Shown here: in pieces, positions 1-6,213 of the stretch
Layout of the letters: every line of letters starts with the position of its first letter
How positions within the stretch are numbered: position 1 is the first letter of the stretch
Origin: Candidatus Gastranaerophilales bacterium
GTDB taxonomy: Bacteria > Cyanobacteriota > Vampirovibrionia > Gastranaerophilales > Gastranaerophilaceae
Reading direction: 5' to 3'
DNA length: 10,385 nt
NCBI GenBank assembly: GCA_944326495.1
Contig: CALVEE010000026.1
Location: 1 to 10,385 of the forward strand
Position numbers and translations under genes: made by a program
The notes under the pieces: generated by a model
What the model saw: the letters and a program-made list of their open reading frames with translations, nothing else
Databases searched by the model: none
Told to the model about the DNA's origin: nothing

Positions 1-61
1 TATACTGCTAATATATAACTATACTCCTTAAAAAACGACGATACACATATCCCTAATCAAC

Positions 62-93
62 AGCTATGCACGATAAAAAGTTCATAGCTTTTT
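62..93 (+). terminator. possible weak intrinsic terminator, plus strand
   Basis: AGCTATG at 62-68 pairs with CATAGCT at 83-89 around a 14-nt loop, and a T-rich run (tttttcttta) follows. This could end a plus-strand transcript entering from the left of the window. The loop is large and the stem short and A+T-rich, so the call is tentative. Confidence 0.3.
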
Positions 94-106
94 CTTTATT
101 ATTTAA

Positions 107-140
107 AGCGGATTTTAGATTGTAACAACTAAAATCCGCT
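107..140 (-). terminator. 12-bp inverted repeat after the recombinase gene, probable terminator
   Basis: AGCGGATTTTAG (107-118) and CTAAAATCCGCT (129-140) are perfect reverse complements around a 10-nt spacer, starting 7 nt beyond the recombinase stop codon. Read on the minus strand, the stem is followed by TTTAAATAAT, a modest U-tract, so an intrinsic terminator is the simplest reading. The 12-10-12 geometry also resembles paired core-binding arms of a tyrosine recombinase. That alternative is inference. Confidence 0.6.
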
Positions 141-147
141 ATTTATC

Positions 148-690
148 TTATAAAGTAAACATTTTTAAATTATCATCAATTATTTCCTGGGTTACCCCGA
201 TATATCTTAAAGTTATATCCTGAGATGAATGGTTGAGGATTTTTTGCAAGAGAGCTATATCTTTGGTTTGTTTATAGAAATGATATCCAAACGTTTTTCT
301 TAAAGAGTGTGTCCCTGTATGATCTAATCCTAATATCAAGCAGGCTTCTTTAATAATTCTATACGCTTGAACTCGCGTTATCGGATTATTTGATTTTCTG
401 CTCTTAAAGAGATAACGACTTAATGGTTTCATCTCTACATACTCGCTTATAAAAGGTCTAATCTCTTTTGGAATCGGGAATTTTTTTGTTTTCTTTGTCT
501 TTTTCTCTCTTATTTGTACAGAATTCTTATCTTTTACGTCCCTAACTCTCAAAAGCAGTAAATCTGAAACTCTTAGGCCTGTATTAATTCCTAATAGAAA
601 CAATAATAAATTTCTTGTTCCGCTTTCTCTTAAAACCCTTTTTACTCCATTAATGTACTCTTTTTGTCTAATTGGGTCTACAATGTTCAT
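148..690 (-). CDS. minimal tyrosine recombinase (phage integrase family, catalytic domain only)
   Basis: This site-specific recombinase would cut and rejoin DNA through a 3'-phosphotyrosine. Counting from a GTG at 699, the full catalytic set is visible: R43 in GLRVSDL, a lysine-rich beta-hairpin (KKTKKTKK, about 66-73), H131 and R134 in HSLRKT, H157 in LNHSS and nucleophile Y166 in LRYIGVT. The protein is about 180 residues and lacks the N-terminal SAM-like core-binding domain found in XerC/D and most phage integrases. In size it resembles the FimB/FimE-type inversion recombinases and small orphan integrases of Firmicutes. I prefer the ATG at 690 because AAAGGA lies about 11 nt upstream; the GTG at 699 is only 2 nt from that site. 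No excisionase, relaxase or phage gene is nearby, so its target site is unknown. It follows the bamA operon on the same strand after a 113-nt gap. Confidence 0.88.
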   Translation of the reverse strand: MNIVDPIRQKEYINGVKRVLRESGTRNLLLFLLGINTGLRVSDLLLLRVRDVKDKNSVQIREKKTKKTKKFPIPKEIRPFISEYVEMKPLSRYLFKSRKSNNPITRVQAYRIIKEACLILGLDHTGTHSLRKTFGYHFYKQTKDIALLQKILNHSSQDITLRYIGVTQEIIDDNLKMFTL

Positions 691-714
691 CTTTTTCACA
701 TTCCTTTCTTTACT

Positions 715-761
715 GGTAGCTCAATATAAGCAGCCGGTTTTGTCAGCACCCTAGCCGGCTG
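715..761 (-). promoter_or_regulatory. structured leader upstream of the recombinase
   Basis: On the minus strand CAGCCGG (761-755) pairs with CCGGCTG (737-731), giving a 7-bp G+C-rich stem with a 17-nt loop. Within the loop GGTGCT (750-745) can pair with AGCTACC (721-715) downstream, with one bulged base, which would form an H-type pseudoknot just before the ribosome binding site. The segment is clearly G+C-richer than its surroundings. There is no U-tract, so it is not a canonical terminator. It could be an attenuator, a cis-regulatory RNA or a recombination site. I recognise no riboswitch class. Confidence 0.4.
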
Positions 762-803
762 GCTTAATACTTTTTACCTATATAAAATGCGAAAAAGATT
801 TTT

Positions 804-2270
804 TTATACTTTTCCTAGAAACTTTATATTATTTCCGCTTACGAGTTCTTCGTAAGCAAGAACTGTAATATTAGGGATAAATTCTGATAAAATTACATAA
901 ACCATATGTCTCAAATCAAATGGTACCACAAGAATCGGCTCTGTAATTTTTTTTGATTTAGTAAACTTCATAACTTTATGTACAATTTCTTGTACTTCAG
1001 TTGCATCTATTCTTATTATTGTTTCACTTTCGTCTTCCTTAAAAAATGAGGAGACTTTTTCTAATGTTTCATCAGAAAACTCAATGACTTTAACCTCGCC
1101 ATTATTTGCTAAATCTTTAATAATATGTTTTGAGAGAGCAAGTCTTACTTTATCCAGCAAATCTTCTTTTGTTGGTTCATTAGCATAATCATTGATTTTT
1201 TCAAAGATATATACAATATTTCTTACAGAGACCCGCTCTCTTATCAAGCAGGTTAAAAGATACTTCAAATCAGAAGCCGTAATAAAATCGGGGATAATAT
1301 TATCAACAAGGAAGGAATTTGTCTCAATAACTTTTTCTACATACTGATTAATATCGTTGTAATCCATTATATCGGATACTTCCCGCACAGCTATGTACTT
1401 AATAGCTTTTCCGATATATTCTGCAGCACTCATACCTCTGACCCAGAAATCTTTGACCTTACCTTCCGCAATCCAAATGAGCTTTTTACCTGTAATATCA
1501 TCAACTACCGTATAATCTTCTTCAGTAATCTTATATCCTTTTAAGTCCTCTTTATAAAAAGCAATGTATTCAGGAAAAACTACAGAACGAAAAACTTCAA
1601 TATCATGAATTTTTATACTAAATTCATTTTGCATTAATTCATCACTGTTATGAAAATGAATATGGGGAATTACGTATCCAAGTTTATCTGTAAGTTCCTG
1701 GCGGATTTTAACGGTTTCTGAAAGCAGATTATCATTAGCTTCCATAGAAATAACTTCCAGAATTTCTTCTGATAAATTAACAACAAACTTTTCTTCCTTA
1801 ATTGTATCATACATCACTTCAGGAGAAATTTCATTAACCAGAGTCTGCTTTAAGCTGTCTAATTGTTTCAACTCATCTGACATTTGATTATTGAGTTGTT
1901 TCTTTTTTTCAGGGGAAAGACTGTCACTCTCAAGCTGTGATTTGATTTTCCTGATACGTTCTTTCTGATTAGAAATTTTTAGTTGAATTTCTTTGCAAGA
2001 AATATACGGACTAGAAGGTGCTGCAAGCATTTTTTCCATACGGTATTTAAAACTTGTTATATTTATAATGTCGTCTAAATCTGGAGCTTCATCTTCCTGT
2101 TTTTCTCTCATAAATATGCAGTTAAAATCATAAGAAGTGTCTGATTCAACTTCATGCATTGTATACAAATCCCAACCTTCATCAGACATTTCGTTCAATA
2201 ATTTTTCCAGAGCCAGTTTGTCATCAGTCGGTACTGATTTTATTACGTATTGCATTTTTTTGCTAAACAT
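804..2270 (-). CDS. orphan FlhA cytoplasmic-domain (FHIPEP C-terminal) protein with DUF4177-like N-terminus
   Basis: Numbered from the ATG at 2270 (488 aa): residues 5-57 resemble DUF4177 (MQYVIKSV...LLNEMSDEGWDLY...FMREK). Residues about 89-147 are charged and Lys/Glu/Gln-rich, a probable coiled coil. Residues about 167-488 align by eye along the whole FlhA cytoplasmic domain, including IRQELTDKLGYVIPHIHF, a VVD segment, YIGKAIKYIAVREV, LKYLLTCLIRERVSVRNI, VRLALSKHII and the closing VVPFDLRHMVYVIL...LAYEEL. In flagellar and type III secretion gates this domain forms a ring that docks chaperone-substrate complexes. Here the roughly 8-helix membrane domain and its FHIPEP signature are absent and no signal peptide or membrane helix is seen, so the protein should be cytosolic. 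The start overlaps the upstream phosphorylase stop by 8 nt and has GAGG 6 nt before it, implying translational coupling. The actual role is unknown. Confidence 0.85.
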   Translation of the reverse strand: MFSKKMQYVIKSVPTDDKLALEKLLNEMSDEGWDLYTMHEVESDTSYDFNCIFMREKQEDEAPDLDDIINITSFKYRMEKMLAAPSSPYISCKEIQLKISNQKERIRKIKSQLESDSLSPEKKKQLNNQMSDELKQLDSLKQTLVNEISPEVMYDTIKEEKFVVNLSEEILEVISMEANDNLLSETVKIRQELTDKLGYVIPHIHFHNSDELMQNEFSIKIHDIEVFRSVVFPEYIAFYKEDLKGYKITEEDYTVVDDITGKKLIWIAEGKVKDFWVRGMSAAEYIGKAIKYIAVREVSDIMDYNDINQYVEKVIETNSFLVDNIIPDFITASDLKYLLTCLIRERVSVRNIVYIFEKINDYANEPTKEDLLDKVRLALSKHIIKDLANNGEVKVIEFSDETLEKVSSFFKEDESETIIRIDATEVQEIVHKVMKFTKSKKITEPILVVPFDLRHMVYVILSEFIPNITVLAYEELVSGNNIKFLGKV

Positions 2271-3612
2271 CTTCTTCCTCATCTCTTGTTGCAATTACTG
2301 TATAAACCAAATTTGTATGGCAAGGTTTTGTATCATTAATTGAAAAAGCTTCGTCACAATATTTTTGTGCAATTTTCGTATTGTCTTCATCATTTGAATA
2401 TATTGTGTACAAAATATCACCTTTGTTAACATATTCGCCGCTTTTTTTATTAAGATAAATTCCGGCACTAAAATCAAGCGGACGCTTATTTTCGCTGTCA
2501 TTTACTCCCGTACTACCGTTTACACCCAGTATTTTTGCCGCACGAGCAATGTTATATGCATTAATAAATTGTACGTAACCGCTTTTTTTAGATTCACATT
2601 CTATCTTAAAAGCCGGAAGCTCAAAACGATCATAATTATCAATAACCTCTGTATCACCGCCTTGAGCAATTATTAATTCTCTGAATTTTTCTATAGCTTT
2701 TCCTGAATGAACCAGATTTCTTAAAAACCTTTCGGCTTCTTCTTTGTTATCATATATGCCCATATTCATCAAAACAGTAATAGCAAAATAATATGTTAAA
2801 TCCGCTAAATCGCCGGTTTCAATTTTACCCTTTAAAAACTCTATTGCTTCGATAACTTCAAGAGAGTTTCCAATAGCACGTCCTAACGGTTCTTCCATAG
2901 AGGTTACTACAGCTGTTACAGATTTATTTAAAAGCTTACCCACTCTAACCATTAATTTAGAAAGCCCGACAGCATCATCAGGGGTTTTCATAAATGCACC
3001 GGAACCGTATTTTACATCGAGAATAATGTTAGCTGCACCTGCTGCAATTTTTTTAGAAATAATAGATGCAGCTATTAAAACGTCACTATCATATGTTGCA
3101 GTAATATTTCTTAATGTATATAGTTTTTTATCAGCAGGTGCAAGTTCTTCGGCTTGAGATGCAATAACAGCATTAATATTTTTAACTTGGTTAACAATAG
3201 CCTGTGTTGTCAAATTAGTATTTAAACTGGGAATAGATTCTAACTTGTCTACTGTACCTGCTGCATATCCTAACCCTCTGTCCGCAAGTTTTGCAATCGG
3301 GATTCCGGCTGCAGCAAGCAGCGGAATAAGTGTTATTGTAACCTTATCTCCAACACCGCCTGTTGAATGCTTATCTACAATAAGGCTTGATAACTCGCCA
3401 AAATCAATTGTACTTCCTGATGCAGCTAAGGCCTCCGTTAAATAAGCGGTTTCTTCTAAAGAAAGCCCTTTAAAATATACAGCCATTAACCAGGAAGATA
3501 TTTGTGAATCGTAAACTTTTTCTTCCATAAGAGATTTTACAATGTAACAAATTTCTTCCTTTGAATGTGCCTTACCTTGTTTTTTCTTTTCAATCAGACT
3601 TATAAAGTCCAT
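2263..3612 (-). CDS. deoA: pyrimidine-nucleoside (thymidine) phosphorylase
   Basis: A cytosolic nucleoside phosphorylase (449 aa, normal length) that splits thymidine, deoxyuridine or uridine with phosphate to the base and (deoxy)ribose-1-phosphate, for salvage. The signature DKHSTGGVGDK is at 80-90, with the catalytic-loop K81, H82 and S83. LAPADKKLYTLRNITAT (157-173) carries the base-binding arginine R168, and IISKKIAAGA (184-193) the conserved lysine K187, with S183 just before it. The C-terminal domain (about 335-449) keeps FSAGIYLNKKSGEYVNKGD, typical of the family. The usual SGRGLGHTGGT loop reads ADRGLGYAAGT (110-120), an oddity discussed in the findings. Its ATG shares one base with the skp stop codon (TAATG), and AAAGG lies 12 nt upstream. 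Thymidine-specific versus broad pyrimidine activity cannot be told from sequence alone, so deoA is a family-level symbol. Confidence 0.9.
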   Translation of the reverse strand: MDFISLIEKKKQGKAHSKEEICYIVKSLMEEKVYDSQISSWLMAVYFKGLSLEETAYLTEALAASGSTIDFGELSSLIVDKHSTGGVGDKVTITLIPLLAAAGIPIAKLADRGLGYAAGTVDKLESIPSLNTNLTTQAIVNQVKNINAVIASQAEELAPADKKLYTLRNITATYDSDVLIAASIISKKIAAGAANIILDVKYGSGAFMKTPDDAVGLSKLMVRVGKLLNKSVTAVVTSMEEPLGRAIGNSLEVIEAIEFLKGKIETGDLADLTYYFAITVLMNMGIYDNKEEAERFLRNLVHSGKAIEKFRELIIAQGGDTEVIDNYDRFELPAFKIECESKKSGYVQFINAYNIARAAKILGVNGSTGVNDSENKRPLDFSAGIYLNKKSGEYVNKGDILYTIYSNDEDNTKIAQKYCDEAFSINDTKPCHTNLVYTVIATRDEEEDV

Positions 3613-4061
3613 TATTTCTTAGCACCTTTCAGTTTTGCAATAACGCTGTCTGAAATATCAACTCCGCCTATGAATACAGCTCTTACATCCATAACTGCAT
3701 CAAGCTTTTGCTCAACCATAACAGCTTTTGCTGCATCTTTTATTTTTGTATAAACTTCCTGTTCTCTTTTATTCTTTAATGAAACATAAGCATCCTGTTT
3801 TGCTTTAAATTCTTCTGCAGTTTTAGCTTCAAATGTTTGTTTCTTTAAAGGAGTATCTAAAGATTTATACTCTTTTTCTTTATCAACAAGAAACTGCTGC
3901 ATCTCTAAGCCTTTAGCATCAACTTCTTTAGTAACCTGTTTTGCGTAATCATAATTATCAATTACCTTAGCATAATCAATGTATCCAACGCCTCCAGCGT
4001 TAGCCATGCCGGTAAATGCGGCAATTGCTAATATTGCTAAACCTAATTTAAAATTCTTCAT
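3612..4061 (-). CDS. skp: OmpH/Skp-family periplasmic chaperone
   Basis: A 149-aa secreted protein of the OmpH/Skp family, which holds unfolded outer-membrane proteins in the periplasm for delivery to BamA. The start is the ATG at 4061, which has AGGAGG 6 nt upstream; it gives a classic signal peptide (KNFKLGLAILAIAAF, cleavage after ANA at about residue 22). The mature protein begins GGVGYIDYAKVID, matching the family's N-terminal strand. A long charged helical section follows (about 35-115, Lys/Glu/Gln-rich, the tentacle helices), then a C-terminal strand region containing VDISDSVIAKL. It lies 40 nt after bamA, the usual bamA-skp order, and its stop overlaps the next start (TAATG). The family diverges strongly in sequence, so the call rests on signal peptide, helix pattern, ends and neighbour. 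Confidence 0.85.
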   Translation of the reverse strand: MKNFKLGLAILAIAAFTGMANAGGVGYIDYAKVIDNYDYAKQVTKEVDAKGLEMQQFLVDKEKEYKSLDTPLKKQTFEAKTAEEFKAKQDAYVSLKNKREQEVYTKIKDAAKAVMVEQKLDAVMDVRAVFIGGVDISDSVIAKLKGAKK

Positions 4062-4101
4062 ACAAATCCTCCTATATTTAATATTATACACTATATTTTT
4101 A

Positions 4102-6057
4102 CTAATACATCATGTCACCGACTCCGAATGTAAAGTAGCCGTTAGGCGAGCCGTTTGGTCCCGGGTTTGTGAGCGGGAAACCATAATCAACTGATAATGG
4201 CCCAATACCCGGCATATTTATCTTTAACCCAATACCGGCTGTAATAGCTTGAATTGGTCTGTCATACAAAACGCTTGAAATAGTCGGATCAAATACGCGT
4301 CCGGCATCAACCCAGAAGGTTAATCTCAGATTCTGCAGGAAGTTTACTTTCAGCCTGTCGACAAACGGAATTGGGGTTGCAAGCTCGGCAGAACCCATAA
4401 TAAATGCAGTACCGGTACCAACACCGTTAACTTTGTAACCTCTAATTGTATAAGGACCGCCTAAACGGTAAGCCATAACTTCCGGCATGTCAGAACCGTG
4501 TACTTTGATACCGCCTCTTCCTGTAAACGTAAGAGAAGATTTTTTCGCAATCGGAATGTATTTTTTAGCCATACCTGTTAAGCGTCCGTTTGTCTTGCCA
4601 AATCCGTCAAGACCAAAGGCTTCTTCGTATCTGACAGAAGCCAGAGCACCGTGGCGCGGGTTTATTGCAGAGTCTCTTGAATCATAGGCTAAGCCTGGTG
4701 CAATCCTTAAGAAAAATCCGCCTTCAAGCTGTTTTGCACGGTCTGCAATGTTCAAATTATGCGAATTATAAAGGTTTGTAATATTATTAATGTCGCCTTC
4801 ACTCAGGTGAATATATTCAACACCGCCGGTTAATGTAGATGAAAGATGTCTGTTCATCTTTATTCTATGAGCAACAGTCCCTTCTATACCAATTCTTCTT
4901 TCTATTGCAAGCGGTATCTGGTAGCTTCCTAAATCTCTAAAGTAAATCTTGCTCATCAAAGAGTTATCTGCGTTAAGAAAATGGGGTTCAAAGAAACTTA
5001 ATTCAGCCTGGTAGTTCATATGATTTTTAATGGAAGAGTCGCTCATCAAGATACCGGACCCAACCATACCAGTTAATGAAACTCTCTGGTTCATCCCGCG
5101 GAAGTTATTGTCAGAAATTCCTAAAGACCCAAAGGCGCCTGTTGCTGAATCCAGACCGCCGCCAACTGAAACAGAGGCAGTTCTTTGTTCTTTTAATTCA
5201 ATTGTGACATCAAATTTATCAGGATCGTCTTCTGAGACTTCAATAGTACGATTTACATCCTTGAAAGCCTGAGTGGAATAGAGCCTTACTAAATCCTGCT
5301 TAACCTGATTTTCATTATAAACAGTGCCAGGTTCAGTCATGATATTGCGTTCAATAATATATTCCTTAGTCTTTTCATTTCCGGTAATCATAATTTTATT
5401 AATCTTACCTTCTGTAATACTAAGATTTAATGTCCCGTCCGGATCATCATAAATGGAATCGATTTTTGATAGAATATAACCTTTTGAATAATAACATTCA
5501 TTAATCTGTTCCATTGCTTTATTAATGGCAGCAATATTCTGCGGCTTACCTTTCAAGGGCAGAAGATATTGCATGATTTCATCTGATGATACGACAGTAT
5601 TTCCTTCTATTGTGAAATCTGTAACAGGAATATTTTCTTCTAAAATTATTTTTAGAGAAATAGTTCCGTTAGAGTTCTTAACAGGAATTGCTTTCATTCT
5701 CTCCGTGAAATACCCGAGTCTGTAGATAGTTTTCAAATCCTGCTGCATGGTTTCTTTATCGTACAAATCACCCTTTTGAAGAGACATTTTAGATAGAATG
5801 TATTCGGGTTTAATAATATTTGAGCCTAAAATTTCTATATCATTAATATAGGCAGTATCACTGTTATATTCAGATTCTTGTATATAATCATCTTCCACAT
5901 CATCAATACTGTTTTCTTTTTTATACTGTTCATCCACAGGAGGAAGTTTGTCTCCTGACGATTGAGCAGAATAAGAAACCGAAGGCGGCAATATAAAAGC
6001 CCCCATAACTAATATGTAAATTATTAACTTTTTATATAAACCTGACAATTTAGTCAA
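4102..6057 (-). CDS. bamA: BamA/Omp85 outer-membrane protein assembly factor
   Basis: Outer-membrane beta-barrel that inserts other barrel proteins. With the TTG at 6057 as start it is 651 aa: signal peptide (MTKLSGLYKKLIIYILVMGAF..., end near residue 30), an acidic linker to about 67, three POTRA domains (about 69-143, 144-218, 219-291) and a C-terminal barrel (292-651). Barrel marks are DSRDSAINPRHG (459-470), the lid-loop motif LGGPYTIRGY ending at 541, and FWVDAG near 581. Three POTRAs, not five, and the segment VGGGLDSATGAFGSLGISD resemble cyanobacterial Omp85. The TTG is chosen because GGAG lies 7 nt upstream; the in-frame ATG at 6084 overlaps the promoter -10 box and so lies upstream of the expected transcript. 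The protein ends in Tyr, not the more usual Phe. It is first in an operon with skp. Confidence 0.95.
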   Translation of the reverse strand: MTKLSGLYKKLIIYILVMGAFILPPSVSYSAQSSGDKLPPVDEQYKKENSIDDVEDDYIQESEYNSDTAYINDIEILGSNIIKPEYILSKMSLQKGDLYDKETMQQDLKTIYRLGYFTERMKAIPVKNSNGTISLKIILEENIPVTDFTIEGNTVVSSDEIMQYLLPLKGKPQNIAAINKAMEQINECYYSKGYILSKIDSIYDDPDGTLNLSITEGKINKIMITGNEKTKEYIIERNIMTEPGTVYNENQVKQDLVRLYSTQAFKDVNRTIEVSEDDPDKFDVTIELKEQRTASVSVGGGLDSATGAFGSLGISDNNFRGMNQRVSLTGMVGSGILMSDSSIKNHMNYQAELSFFEPHFLNADNSLMSKIYFRDLGSYQIPLAIERRIGIEGTVAHRIKMNRHLSSTLTGGVEYIHLSEGDINNITNLYNSHNLNIADRAKQLEGGFFLRIAPGLAYDSRDSAINPRHGALASVRYEEAFGLDGFGKTNGRLTGMAKKYIPIAKKSSLTFTGRGGIKVHGSDMPEVMAYRLGGPYTIRGYKVNGVGTGTAFIMGSAELATPIPFVDRLKVNFLQNLRLTFWVDAGRVFDPTISSVLYDRPIQAITAGIGLKINMPGIGPLSVDYGFPLTNPGPNGSPNGYFTFGVGDMMY

Positions 6058-6082
6058 CCATCCACTCCACAGCGTTATAAAC

Positions 6083-6112
6083 ATTATAATAGCATAAATA
6101 TATAAATTTCAA
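6083..6112 (-). promoter_or_regulatory. sigma70-type promoter of the bamA operon
   Basis: On the minus strand TTGAAA (6112-6107) and a perfect TATAAT (6088-6083) are separated by 18 nt. Transcription should start near 6076, about 20 nt before the TTG start of bamA. This also argues against translation from the ATG at 6084. Confidence 0.7.
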
Positions 6113-6165
6113 AAATGTAAAATTTGTAACGTGTAATCATGCTTGTTATTTTATAAACAAAATTT

Positions 6166-6208
6166 TTACCGGACAGTTGTTATTATGTTATAATACACAG
6201 CAGGGAGG
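6166..6208 (+). promoter_or_regulatory. extended -10 promoter and ribosome binding site of the permease
   Basis: TGTTATAAT (6186-6194) is an extended -10 element. A weak -35, TTACCG (6166-6171), sits 17 nt upstream. A strong Shine-Dalgarno, AGGGAGG (6202-6208), lies 5 nt before the ATG at 6214, so the untranslated leader would be very short. The promoter is divergent from that of bamA, with about 50 nt between the two -35 boxes. Confidence 0.6.
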
Positions 6209-6213
6209 TTTTT

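Noticed and set aside
24..29. AAGGAG on the minus strand near the left edge, suggesting a gene start
   Set aside because: No ATG, GTG or TTG follows it at usable distance before the window ends.
715..761. tRNA gene next to the integrase, because GGTAGCTCAATATAAGC looks like a D-arm
   Set aside because: No T-arm (TTCGA), anticodon arm or acceptor stem can be drawn around it.
715..761. Known riboswitch (c-di-GMP or another pseudoknotted class) before the recombinase
   Set aside because: The conserved core sequences of these classes are absent; only a stem and a possible pseudoknot are seen.
2268..2294. Earlier TTG start at 2294 for the FlhA-C-like gene
   Set aside because: The ATG at 2270 has GAGG at good spacing and a conventional 8-nt overlap with the upstream stop.
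4062..4091. Earlier start at 4091 for skp
   Set aside because: It would add 10 residues before the signal peptide, and AGGAGG fits the ATG at 4061.
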